From Apostichopus japonicus (taxonomy: Eukaryota > Echinodermata > Holothuroidea > Aspidochirotida > Stichopodidae): a stretch of 64,000 bases of DNA. The stretch lies in NCBI RefSeq assembly GCF_037975245.1, contig NC_092562.1, positions 13,508,501-13,572,500 on the forward strand, read 5' to 3'. The notes beneath the pieces are model-generated. The model did not search any database. It saw only the letters and a program-made list of their open reading frames with translations, and was not told the origin of the DNA. The translations under genes were made by a program, and so were the position numbers. This document shows, piece after piece, positions 26,114 to 36,113 of the stretch (position 1 is the stretch's first letter; each line of letters opens with the position of its first letter).

Positions 26114-29100
26114 GTACTCTGTAGATGTGATTTACAGGATAGAATGTACATGGAAGTTTATCTCACATAGGAAGTTTTATCAACAATGTTTTAAGAAAAC
26201 AACCTTTTGCATAACTTGTGTCTGATCATAAGTGTATTAATAAGTGATCATTAATAAGTGTGGAGTGTTAGCTCATTGGTTAACGCCGGTGCCTTCCAAT
26301 CATAAGGTCCCCTGTTCGAGTCACTCCAAGATTGATGTTTGTCTTCCAGTTACAGAGTTGTTGACAATTCATAATCTTGGACGTTAAATATGAATGTAAG
26401 AGACTGATTTCGGTCAGCTTGTGGCTTTGATTTAAGCCAATGAGGCCTCGTCGCGAGTTCCTGCTTGCAGGAGGATCTAAATGTATCCACTCATGATCAC
26501 AGAATACCATTCATGTATTCAAGCTCTTTTCATTTTGTGGACCAGTAATCGCTCTTACCTAGTACAGTAAAATGTCACGCAGGCAGCAATCAGCATGCAC
26601 TATCCCGACTGAATGTGTGACCTGACTCAACTTGACCTTTGTGACCTCTGATACATACTGTACAGTTGTCTTAAGCTTGCAGCACACTGCCCCGACTCAT
26701 CATCAAGTTCACGACCCGACTTCACTTGACCGTCGTGACCGTGTTTTCCATTGTCTCTTTTTTCTTCTATGACAATTGGTACCTCAAACAACAATTTATC
26801 AAACTGTGTATCTTGGATAAATTTGATTCCAATTTGGACTGTAACTGACTAAATTATCTGTTGACAATTTTGAACGACATTAGTAAGGATGATTCAAGCA
26901 ATTAAGCAATTGCAGTATGTCAGTGAGGAAGAGATCTTTACAAAATGGAAATAAGATTAAAGTCACCATGAACATTTTCGGATCATTATTTTTCCCACGT
27001 TTCTAGCGTATCCGCTGACAATACTACCATAACAAGTTACATTGCAAGGCTCATCTTAAGGTTCTGTTTATCTGCACGCAACTGACAGTTGTATAAATTT
27101 TAAAGTTAAAGAAGGAATTCTCTACCACAAAGCATCACTGCCGATATTATTTTGCAAAGTTAGCGACATTAAGTTACCAAGTGCTGCGTGCTGATAAATT
27201 ATTCCTGTAACTTCAGTTCAGAGCTTCCGAGTGTACCATGACACATTCCTGAGACAGCTACAGTTGTACTATTCTCTCAAGTAAATATTTTTCTTGTATA
27301 CACTATTCTGTCCATAAGGCATACAGTAATAGACCCTCCTCATATATTCTAGTGGAATGAATGCCGAGTGGCACCGTACAGCTGTCTAATTTCGAGTGTG
27401 TTTCAGTCCGGAGAGACCGGTAAATGCGGTAATGTTACATCGTAGCACACTTTATTTTGCACAGACAAAGAATATCAATTTATACTGTCCTAAGGCAAAC
27501 TTATGTCAAAGAAACAAACAAAAAAGAAGGAAGGAAGGAAGCAAGCAACATTACAAGGATTTGCTTGAATATGGCATTAAATCTCAGAGAATTAGACAGA
27601 ATTGCTGTACTCAGGCTAAGTTGCAGTACCACAATTTCAGGAGTGTTAGCTCAGTGGTTAACGCCGGTGCCTTCCAATCATAAGGTCCCCAGTTCGAGTC
27701 ACTCCAAGATTAATGTACTGTATGTCGCCCAGTTACAGAATTGTTGACAATTGACAGTTCATAATCATGGACATTAAATATGAATGTAAGAGACTGACTT
27801 CGGTCAGCTTGCAGCTTTGATAAGCCAATGATGGCTTCTTCGCAAGTTCCTGCTTGCAGGAGAATCTAAAATACATTCATAAATACATACATACAATTGT
27901 CATATACAGTGGCAGATCCCAGAAGCTCTCAATATCATACTGTACATACTGTATGTACTGTGCACAATGCTGAAAGAAACCTTAAAGCAAGGATTGTGAT
28001 TGCTGAAGCATTGTGGAAAAAAAAATCTGAAGTTATTTTAATATCAAATTTCGGGCCATCAGAACATTTTGAACTGTCCGGACTTATCTGACTGTACATG
28101 TATATAAAGATACAATACACAATTTACTATTAAAGCGTAAAACACCACTTTCATCCACCAGACGGGATTGAGGTCTCATGTGGTTTTACCGCATACACTA
28201 CAATGATACATGGTGTTTTAAGTCAGGACCGGTTTCACAAAGTTATATTCAAAGGCAGTGTTCATACTTCATATTGAAGTTCTTGTAGTAAATGAGTCCT
28301 GTCCATTCTGCCTGTCAAATTCCGAGCGGCTTGATGATATGTAACAGGGATTACAGTGCTTCCTGCTAACATACAGTACTGTTAGGGCTTGGTATTAATT
28401 ACTGACTAAATGTTGAAGGGATTTTTTATTGGTAGTCCATTGCGTACATGGAAAATAAAACTCCATAATTTTTTCATCGCCGCAATCCTAGTTTGGGGAT
28501 TTTTCATCCAATGATTCAGGAGAAGTGAATTTTTGAATTTCGCACCAACTTAATCTAATATATTTTGAACAGTGGAGAATGATGAGCGAGTGTGACGTCA
28601 TCGCAGCAATTGATTTCGGGGGCTGCAGTGACGCTATCAGTAGCAAGCTACACTGTAGCAAGGAAAGTTTAGCGATTTAGATGGAAATTTCGTCTTGGTT
28701 AAGTTAATAGACTTTAGCAATCTTTTAAAGAGTTAAAATGTTCAAGAATTCCATAACTCGGTTTTCTTCATAATATGTTGTTCAGATATTTGTTATTTGA
28801 GCGATTTTTTTAAACTGAAACCGTACCTGAAGTCTGTACACATTCTTGTGTATTGCATAAAGACCAATCTTAAGAGTGAGATCAGAATCGATTCTGATCA
28901 ATGTGCCACACTGACGTCACGTCTCATCATAAGTCAGTGTTAGATTCAAATTTTCTGGCAGGACGGGCCAACATTTCAAGCACTCTATCACGGAAACTAA
29001 AATTCATAACAGGGAAAGGCTTAGGGTGATACAAAGACAAAAAAATGATATGACCAAAATGACTGGATCCCATTTTTCACTAAACATTTCCTTTAATGGA

Positions 29101-32100
29101 AAACTTTCCAATGGACAGCTTTAAACTGATAAATTGAGAATCTACATATCACAACATACAGTCTGCCTCTGGACAAAACTTCCAACAAACCAATAACCAC
29201 AGAGCCAATTATTAAACAGAACTTGACAGATTTTTTGTGAAACTGCACACAATATTTCCAATTTTTGACCGATGTCAAGGGAGATTGCACTCTTGATGTT
29301 GACTTACGTAGATACATGTCAAGCGCAAAGTTCATCCAAGCTCACAGTTATCCTTTTACAAGCTATTCAATGTTTGACCTCCATTTGACCTACATTCACA
29401 TGGAATGCCAACTGGTGTCTTGTACTTATTAAGGGATCAATATATGATAACAAGTTCATGAAATTTATCCAAGCTTCACTTTTCGAATCGTTGCCGTTTC
29501 AGCCATTGAGCGGTGCTGTCCTCCGATGACCTTTGAATGCCACATTTTAAATAGTACTCCCTCATGCTGTTATGGATCATTGTGTCACGGACTACAATCA
29601 ACAAATTATGCACAACTGGTACTAACTACAGAATCGCTAAACCCAAAAGTTCATCTAATGTTAGAATCTTCTCATAGTTCTGTGTCATGACAGAAATGGC
29701 TATATTTTTGACCCGGTATGTGGCCGATGTACTGTTAACAACATGGTCATATTGTACAATAACAAACCGCATTCTACTGTACACTGTATCAGTTCACATC
29801 TATTTATGTTGGGCTACTATACACATATCTATTTGAAGAACATTTTAGGGTGCGCTGTACGAGTACCAAATATCTCGACAGATTTGATCGCATTCTGAGC
29901 TTTCTCACAAGTTTCCAAAGAGTTATTCTTGTAATGAAGACCTACAGTAAATGAGTATTCATGGGTATTCTTGAGTTATCTTACAGCAAAAATCTGTTTA
30001 AAGTCACTATATTAGTTGTACTTAATGACCACTGACGTTTTGTTTACAATGCAGGATGAAATTTCAAAACATCATTCATCATCCTACAGTATGTACTCTG
30101 TGAGCCGTTCCTTCCATACTAAATCATTTAATCGCATTAGAGAGAATAACAACTTACATACTCTACCCAAGTTGCTGGATTTCATCACTACATCATCACA
30201 CGACTGTACAAAATTATCATATTTTGAAACATAATTTACACAGGAGACAGGTCGTCCTTTCCAGAAAAAAACCTACACCAATTTATCGGTAAGATTGGAG
30301 TTTGGTCCAAAAATTGATTGCGAAAAAAAAAATCAAAAATTTAATTTGTTAAATTAAATTAAAAATTTTACGGCTTGAAAAACACTCCCTGACGGAATAT
30401 TTCTCAACATTTTGTAATACGGAGGAACCCATAGTTTTGTGCTATCCGACAAAACGTGTGGAGTCCTCTCTGTAAATGCAGGGACAAGCCAATTGAAAGT
30501 CAGCAATACACACAAGTGTATCATCCATTCCTACAACAGCATATCTCAGCAAAACTTGCAGCACACATAAAGCACCTTACATGCAAATTGTGAAGTTTGC
30601 AAACTGTATTTTTACAAAGTGTATTATTACACAGAAATTTCATCACTTTTAAATTGTTTAATTTATCAAATGGGGTACAAACTCAGACATTCAGAGAATG
30701 ACCATCTGTAAATATTTAGCGGCACTTCTGAGGATTCGACTTGAAATCGACTTTATGACAGTTCGGCTGAACCCTAAGAGAAACCGACCAAAATTACGTT
30801 CTCAAGTTTCACTTCTTACGATTTTCTAACGATACCATCAAACTGATTTACATAAATGTTGTTTAACTAAAGGTTTGTGTCACGTAGTATTAACCAAAAG
30901 TGAAAGTAATTTTTGCCACTTGGACAAAAATATCCCAATTTGTCTAAAGTGCAGCTCTGTAGTGCAAGGTTTTTAAGGGTGAACTTTAATGTGCAATTAC
31001 CGACACAGTCTTGCGGGATTTGTTGTTTTATTATAAACCAAAAGACTAAAATTCAATCACGGAAATCCAACCTGAATCTGAAGTGTCTCCGCAAGTCGCA
31101 CTTTGCCTTTCGTCTGCAATTTTCAAAAACACTACCAACCATTAGCCAAGAAACATTTCGATCTTACTCGATTACATTAATATAAAAAAAGAGACACTTG
31201 ATTGCATTCAAAAGCACTCGATTATTATCCCAGCAAAGTAAGTCTAAGCTCAAGTCAAATCAAGTCAAGTCAAATCAAAGACTACATTCGATCATGTAGA
31301 CAGTTTGTCAGCCCCGATAATTCTTCTTAATACAGCTCTGTATTAATTGCATGCAATAGACACGCTGGAGAAACACTTCTTTATATACTGATATAGTGAA
31401 ATAAATATCTATTGAACATGGTCATTATGGGATTTTAGAATCCAAGTAAAAAAAAAAAGAAATTTTACATTTAACTTAACAAACTTAATAATCCCTAGCT
31501 CTTCAATTTTTTTTTGGGGGGGGAGGGGGTTGGGGGTACTACAGTACTGTGTGAGTAAATAATCACACTTGTAATCATGGGGAGCTACTATACCTTTTGC
31601 CAACAAATTTGACCCATTTTCAGAGATCCATAGAATGTAAAATTCAAAAAGAAACATTGGTATCCTTCTTTGTGTACAAAACAGTCAAAATCTAAACATT
31701 AATCAGATGCATGTTTAGTCTGTCCAAGATCATATCTTTTTGTCAATTTATGTCACAATCAGGCACAAGAAATATGCTTTAACTCTAATTGTAGACTAAT
31801 TATTAAAAATACAAACAACAGAACCACTGAAAACAGTACCATTATGACAGTTAACTGTTAGGTAGATGGAAAAGAGTGTGAAAGTAGAGAGGTGACAGGT
31901 GAGAAAACAAAATCATCTGTTGAAGCTGAAAATCATCTGCTACACGCTGCAAAATATGGACGATTGGTTTACTTACAGCCAAGGTACAAGAATATGTCAA
32001 CAGCTCTTGAGAGAGAATGAGCATGAGATACCTTGGGTTGATCAGAGGTGACCTATCAGTGTGGGAGGTTGGTGTCAAAGGTTACCAGCTCACTGAATGA

Positions 32101-34278
32101 GAATGAGATACTGTGGGTTGATCAGAGGTGACTGATCACCCTGGGAGGTCGGTGTCAAAGGTTACCAGGTCACTGAATGAGAATGAGATACTGTGGGTTG
32201 ATCAGGGGTGACTGATCACCTTGGGAGGCCGGTGTCAAAGATAACCAGGTCACTGAATGAGAATGAGATACTGTGGGTTGATCAGCAGTGACTGATCACC
32301 CTGGGATGTGGGTGTTAAAGGTTACCAGGTCACTGAATGAGAATGATATACTGTGGGTTGATCAGAGCTGACCTATCAATATGGAAGTTCAGTGTCAAAG
32401 ATTTCCATGTCACTGAATGAGAATAAGGTACTGTGGGTTGATCTGAGCTGACTGGTAAATGTGGGTGGTCAGTGTCAAAGGTTACAAGGTCACTCTAGAC
32501 ACAGTACAGCAAGTGAGCAGGTGCTGTGAGGAGACAGGTAAGTGTGGAGCACACAAATAAAAATCTCGTGTGAAAAGAAGAAGAGAGATTCTTGAGAGAA
32601 GTCATAAAGAGGTCAACACTCACAAACTGGTAGCTCTGTTTCTTTGCCATCAGCGCTGCTTGGTAACTCTTGGTAACGTCTCCCTAAAATCAACAAAAAG
32701 ATCAACAATACTTCAAAGTGCAAAAAAACCACATACTGTATAAACAGCTATATGACAGACAGACCTTGTTGTACAGTAAGTACTGCACACAATACAGTGG
32801 ATACAGTTTACTATGTTTTAAGTATAGCAGTATCAGTAGCTTTTGCCCTGCAAGGCAATAAAGAAAAAAAAGGTGCCATTGATCTGCTTTTTAATCTGGA
32901 AAAGTTAAAATTCCAGACTTCCTTGGTTTCTCACTCCAGGCCATTGAACTACAAAAAAAAACAGGAGTCATTAAATGACTACTGGACTGGACTAACCTGT
33001 GGCCCCCACCGTGTTAGATTGGGAGTTCTTTCATTACATAAGAAAAGAATTAAGAGTTTAACTTGTAGATTTTAAAAAAAAGAAATATTTCTTTCTTTTG
33101 GCAGTGGAAGCAATCAAGATGAGATTGAAAGATTCCCGTTCCTAACACCAAAACTTACAACCGCAAGCACAGAGAAAAAAACATATGTGCAATAAAATTA
33201 GGTGAGTCTAGCCCCAGTTCAATAGCTTCTGTTTTTGTTTGCCCTTGAAGGCAAAAAAATAAAGGGGAGAAATTGTGATTGCAACCTGGAAGAGGGAAAA
33301 ATTCCAGCTGACTTCTTTGAGGCATCAATTCCATGTCTTTGGATGACGGCAACATGAGCCATTAAATAATAAAGGGGTCAATGTGTGATTCCACTCTGTT
33401 ACAATTTTTGGTGTCCTCATAGCATCATGAAGAAAATACAGTACTTTTAAGGTTTGACATTTCAAATCTTTGTCAATTTAATAAGGATAAGAATGGATTT
33501 GGTTTGAGTTCTGCCAGGGATGGGAGAAGGGATTGAGACATACAAAGATTTCTAAAAACCAAAACTCATAGTCAGTAGTAAATTAAGATTCTAGAAAAGA
33601 TATATCACAAAATCGATACCGTTTGAAAATTGAATTTGTTTGTTAGGCAATTATGCTTCGATTTCTGTGATGAAGTCATTATTTAGGAACAATGGTCCCT
33701 GAAGTCTTGAGCTGTTTTTACAGATAACCTAACAATTGCCTCTGTTTAAAGTACTTAACAGCAACAAAGTGTTGACTTTTAAACCAATAAATAAAAGCAC
33801 ATATATATATTAACAAAGGGAATTTAACTACAAAATTAACACTTTTGATGGTCACATAGCCAAACAATCTGTTTTATAGCCCATCTGTGTCCTGGATGCT
33901 ACAGTAACTGTGTCCTTCTGGGTTCTAGGATTAGGGAATGGTTTGGTATGACAAGGGGTCTTTGGTAGCAAAATGGTTTTTTGGTTGAGTCATTCATCAT
34001 ACCCACCTATAATATAAAAGGTAAAGATGCTGGTAGTATAAATTTCTTAAATTTACAATGTAAGCTGAATGTATGACAATTAGTTACATATAAAAATATA
34101 TAGATATATATCTCTTAATATACAAGTACAAAAGAATGGAAAACTAAGCACTGTAGTGGTAACAAACCTCGTATCTGCCAAAGAGTGGAATGAGATTCAG
34201 TTGTATCAGTAGGAAGACCAGACTGAATGTGAGTAAGGTCCCTAAAATGCAAGAAGGAGACCTACGATTCAATCTCAT
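10342..34278 (-). CDS. FKTN: Fukutin, complete coding region in eight exons
   Basis: Joined minus-strand exons 34278-34168, 32683-32624, 23500-23309, 18217-17925, 15735-15473, 14520-14387, 11960-11836 and 10579-10342 total 1416 nt, encoding 471 residues plus stop; human fukutin has 461. All junctions are GT-AG and all phases match. Seen: a short basic N-terminus, one membrane segment (about residues 11-33), a lumenal region with an N-A-T glycosylation site at 105, and the D-V-D motif at 320-322 expected to bind metal and nucleotide. The C-terminal third is closest to vertebrate fukutin (LCWTEF, EANYGK, SPPNV motifs). Family knowledge: fukutin is a Golgi type II membrane protein that adds ribitol-5-phosphate from CDP-ribitol to the alpha-dystroglycan O-mannosyl core M3 glycan, acting just before FKRP. 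Introns carry SINEs, tandem repeats and one inverted-repeat transposon. No stop, frameshift or missing segment is seen, so I read it as an intact gene. Confidence 0.96.
10623..11106. mobile_element. Inverted-repeat transposon in the last FKTN intron
   Basis: Ends CAGGGATTTGCCCAGG and TGGGCACATCCCTG, flanked by TATATG on both sides. Contains ATCGCCGTCCTGGGGGAG, also found in the elements at 6871, 53102 and 54385. It ends 43 bp from the last exon. Confidence 0.75.
11836..11960 (-). CDS. FKTN: FKTN coding exon 7
   Basis: Residues 352-392 plus two bases of 393. Reads SDSYELSF, then [11 protein letters not shown] and LWNGG, matching DSLELSF, VKLDVFFFYEE and MWNGG of human fukutin. Acceptor cctcag|AGGA; donor TACAA|gtaaga. 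Confidence 0.95.
12711..12904. repeat. 15-bp tandem repeat, 13 copies
   Basis: Unit ATTGCCCGAGTACTT (some TACAT), in an FKTN intron. Five codons long, hence open frames on both strands; not coding. Confidence 0.97.
13064..13490. repeat. About 20-bp tandem repeat
   Basis: Unit close to CTGTTGTACACATACTCACA with indels, starting some 160 bp after the 15-bp array, in the same FKTN intron. Confidence 0.92.
14387..14520 (-). CDS. FKTN: FKTN coding exon 6 with the D-V-D motif
   Basis: Residues 308-351. [17 protein letters not shown] carries Asp320 and Asp322, the aligned acidic pair of the family. It ends HQFGK, as in vertebrates (HKFGK). Acceptor cctcag|GCTG; donor AAG|gtaaga. Confidence 0.95.
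15150..15350. repeat. Small inverted-repeat element in an FKTN intron
   Basis: AGGATCTTCTTCAGAG (about 15189) faces CTCTGAAGAAGCTCCT (about 15311), with direct GAGG(G/A)CCTGA(A/T)GTTTC motifs before each. Pattern known from many dispersed animal repeats; boundaries uncertain. Confidence 0.5.
15473..15735 (-). CDS. FKTN: FKTN coding exon 5
   Basis: Completes codon 219, then residues 220-306 and one base of 307. It ends in [16 protein letters not shown], nearly identical to the human [16 protein letters not shown] block that opens the LicD/nucleotidyltransferase-like catalytic fold. Acceptor atgcag|AATG; donor CTCA|gtaagt. Confidence 0.96.
17146..17458 (+). mobile_element. tRNA-derived SINE with GCGCTTTGAG...GCGCTATATAA tail
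   Basis: Head has A-box-like TGGCTAAGGCG and B-box GGTTCGATTC. The body has CTTGAGCAAGATGCTTTATC and the tail has TGTAAAGCGCTTTGAGACC and AAAGCGCTATATAAA before ATT repeats. This core and tail resemble the V/Deu-type SINEs of deuterostomes. In an FKTN intron. Confidence 0.85.
17925..18217 (-). CDS. FKTN: FKTN coding exon 4
   Basis: Residues 122-218 plus two bases of codon 219. Recognisable blocks are RDPRVL, IPYHH and YFWHGK, matching KDPRLD, IPLHY and YLWHGH of human fukutin. Acceptor acccag|AATT; donor GATAA|gtaagt. Confidence 0.94.
18470..18510. repeat. (TA)n tract
   Basis: Alternating TA of about 40 bp just before the first tRNA-like SINE copy. Confidence 0.95.
18510..18772 (-). mobile_element. 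tRNA-derived SINE, copy 1
   Basis: Minus strand reads CATAGCCTAGTGGTTAGGGT (A box) and GGGTTCAAATCC (B box), then TGGAGGCTG, a short unique tail and the TA tract. Homology with copy 2 extends about 150 bp upstream of the tRNA part, so that segment is part of the repeat. Confidence 0.85.
18880..19147 (-). mobile_element. tRNA-derived SINE, copy 2
   Basis: Direct repeat of copy 1 with CATAGCCTAGTGGTTAGGGT and a GGTTCGAATCC B box; ends in a short TA tract. Two same-strand copies about 110 bp apart suggest local duplication or repeated targeting. Confidence 0.85.
20127..20739. repeat. About 610 bp of (GACT)n/(GTCT)n
   Basis: Nearly continuous CTGA tetramers with CTGT, TGGA and TATG variants. 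Preceded by AGGCGCTATAGAACATTT, which resembles a SINE tail, so it may be a greatly expanded tail. Confidence 0.95.
21369..21620 (+). mobile_element. tRNA-derived SINE (family A), copy 1
   Basis: GGAGTGTTATCTCAGTGGTT (A box) and GGTTCGAGTCACTCC (B box), then a body with the hairpin CTGACTTTGGTCAG, GCTTTGATAAGCC, CCTGCTTGCAGG and a (CATA)n tail. Confidence 0.92.
21953..22197. repeat. 82-bp tandem repeat, three near-identical copies
   Basis: Starts GGCTGGGAGATCTACCGTAG at 21953, 22035 and 22117. No differences are obvious, so the expansion is recent. Confidence 0.96.
23309..23500 (-). CDS. FKTN: FKTN coding exon 3
   Basis: Residues 58-121 (64 codons, phase 0 at both ends). It contains the conserved GFLID block (vertebrate VFLID) and a cysteine pair followed by N-N-A-T, a glycosylation sequon placed much like one in human fukutin. 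Acceptor ttgcag|GAAG; donor AAG|gtaagt. Confidence 0.93.
24106..24377. repeat. 135-bp tandem duplication
   Basis: CCACTGCATGC at 24108 and 24243; shared GTTTCCAGGACCAGA and CTGTGCTACGGAACCGCAGG. Copies differ at about a dozen sites. Confidence 0.93.
26035..26110. repeat. (TA)n tract
   Basis: About 75 bp of alternating TA with one TG in the middle; self-complementary. Confidence 0.96.
26255..26482 (+). mobile_element. tRNA-derived SINE (family A), copy 2
   Basis: GGAGTGTTAGCTCATTGGTT and TGTTCGAGTCACTCC; body ends CCTGCTTGCAGGAGGATCTA with little tail. Confidence 0.9.
27638..27895 (+). mobile_element. tRNA-derived SINE (family A), copy 3
   Basis: GGAGTGTTAGCTCAGTGGTT, AGTTCGAGTCACTCC, hairpin CTGACTTCGGTCAG and an ATACATAC tail. 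One of the best-preserved family A copies here. Confidence 0.92.
32018..32497. repeat. 80-bp tandem repeat, about six copies
   Basis: GAATGAGATACTGTGGGTTG near 32021, 32101, 32181, 32261, 32341 and 32421; outer copies more degenerate. Units carry TCAAAGGTTACC(A/T)GGTCACT. Lies just after FKTN exon 2 in transcription. Confidence 0.95.
32624..32683 (-). CDS. FKTN: FKTN coding exon 2 (60 nt, stem region)
   Basis: Residues 38-57, [20 protein letters not shown]. The acceptor is ttttag|GGAG and the donor TTT|gtgagt, both phase 0. It lies where fukutin has its poorly conserved stem between the anchor and the first conserved block. An 80-bp tandem repeat begins about 130 bp downstream in transcription. 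Confidence 0.85.
34168..34278 (-). CDS. FKTN: FKTN coding exon 1: start codon and membrane anchor
   Basis: Encodes residues 1-37. The basic start [10 protein letters not shown] is followed by a leucine-rich hydrophobic stretch ending near GRYE, the expected signal anchor of a type II Golgi protein. The donor reads GAG|gtttgt and the exon ends in phase 0. The ATG at 34278 is chosen because it gives the same anchor layout as vertebrate fukutin. Two upstream ATGs (34318 and 34308) open short reading frames only. Confidence 0.9.
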
Positions 34279-34296
34279 GGCACATTAGTATCACCT

Positions 34297-34318
34297 CTAT
34301 CCTTCCATGGCAAGCCAT
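34297..34318 (-). promoter_or_regulatory. Upstream ATGs before the FKTN start
   Basis: If the 5' UTR includes this sequence, the ATG at 34308 sits in a perfect gccATGg context but stops after Met-Glu-Gly, and the ATG at 34318 opens an 18-codon frame that overlaps the FKTN start out of frame, ending at 34262. Both would lower initiation at the main ATG. Confidence 0.4.
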
Positions 34319-34623
34319 CGTCTGTACATATGATAGGACAAAACAAATTAAGTGTGATCAGTACGGCTCTGGCAAAATACAATATGCTTCAAAATAATTT
34401 CATAATTATAGTGCGAAGTTATATATTACTAAATTGCAAACTGTTTTCAAGTAATTTCTGGTGCATGGCCAGGGAATAATTTAAGTATTCACATGTTGTG
34501 TAGTATTTTTCAGGTTTATAATTTTTATTTCTCATAAGATATATATATATACTGAAAAAAGTACAGTTATGCTTCAGTATACAAACACATGTATATATTT
34601 GCATATGTGTACGCAATTAGGCC

Positions 34624-34833
34624 ATATTTACTTCGCTCCTTGCTTACTTATCTCCCCGCAACCTTACTACAAGTTACTACAAGTTTGGATGAAAGCCATC
34701 GATGAGGCCTTAGATGGTCATCCAAAATTTACTTGTGAGTTCAAGTAGTAAAATTTTTGGTAACTTGGGGTAACTTGTAGTAACTTGTAGTAAGGTTGTG
34801 GCTAGACAAGTAAGCGTGGAGCGAAATAAATAT
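34624..34833. mobile_element. Palindromic inverted-repeat element (about 210 bp)
   Basis: Left arm CTTACTACAAGTTACTACAAG and right arm AACTTGTAGTAACTTGTAGTA are complementary; arms extend to ATATTTACTTCGCTCC and GGAGCGAAATAAATAT. About 60-bp arms around a short centre. Confidence 0.85.
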
Positions 34834-35029
34834 CCAAACCAGTAAGTTTTGGAGTTTATTATGCATCTAGATATATGCCCATTGTAGCTTAATAAAAAAG
34901 AGATACCTGATCAATTATTCACTCATGCCATTGGTTTTCAGGGATGTTTCAAAATCTGGGGAATTGTGAATGAATGGTACTGTAATAATCTTGTAAAAAG
35001 TCACAATTAAGCAAAAAGACCTAACATGT

Positions 35030-35445
35030 ACAGTACCACACAATATGCTATCATATATACTGTACATGCAGAGCACTACATAATATCATACATACATAGC
35101 ACTACAAAATATCATAAATACACAGCACAACATAATATCATACATGTACACAGCACTACTGTACATAATATCATACATACACAGTATGCTATATATATTA
35201 TCATACATTCACAGTATGCTATAAACTGTCATACATACACAGTATATATGCTATAGTATCATACATTCACAGTATGCTATATTATCATACAGTACATACA
35301 CAGTATGCTATCATACACGTACAGATCGCTACATACTGTACACATATGCTACATACCATCATAAATTACACAACTTATCATACAAACACAGTATGCTAAT
35401 ATCATACATGTACACAGTATGATACATATCATGTACAGGTAACAA
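35030..35445. repeat. Degenerate TATCATACATACACAGTATGC repeats
   Basis: Irregular array of about 25-30 bp units with ACACAGTATGCTA and ATATCATACAT; no coding signal. Confidence 0.8.
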
Positions 35446-36059
35446 ATTCTACAATATTCTCTGTTACCAGCTCTGCATATTTACCAACTGATTCAGTAAG
35501 TTACCTGCATGTATAACTAAATGTGAATTGCTGACACAAAGGATACAACTCAACTGTATACATGTACATAAAGGAGATAATTTAGTGTTTAAAGTATTTA
35601 GTCTCATATAAAATACTATGGCTTCTGTGTACCAAACATACATCTTTGCACATGAACAGCAAATTGCCCATTTCTTGCATAGCACTTTGTGATGCGAGAC
35701 TGGACACAATATTCTCTGCACTGTTCTCTATCATTTAATACTCACAACAGCTGTTACATTATAATAAAACTACATATATGTCTAGTAGACATGTCTGTAT
35801 GTATATGCTCTGCAAACCTTCACAAATCGCGCTACTGACCGCATGTACTGTATGCACGAAAACATAGCATCTCTCACAACTCTGTAAAACACCTGTAGCA
35901 AATTGCATACAGTACCAAAAACATTTTAGCATTGTGCTTTGCAATTATATACCAAATATTTCATGTTCAAATTCACTGTTTCCACTTTTAAGTGCCATTT
36001 CTTTCTACTCTGGGTCCCCTAATAAATTTATGGAAGGAAACCAAAAATACTCTGTTTCA

Positions 36060-36113
36060 CGTACTGTAACTTGAGTCATAAATTTGCCAATTTATGACTC
36101 AAGTTACAATACG
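36060..36113. repeat. 25-bp stem hairpin, 4-base loop
   Basis: TGTAACTTGAGTCATAAATT, loop TGCC, then the exact complement; five more base pairs outside with one mismatch. Confidence 0.95.

Larger units (their letters stand above)
23501..32623. other. Large FKTN intron (9.1 kb)
   Basis: Besides the listed repeats (135-bp duplication, TA tract, two SINEs, 80-bp repeat), no exon-like sequence was found. Short ORFs lack motifs. TACAGTAC/TACTGTA words are frequent. Confidence 0.6.
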
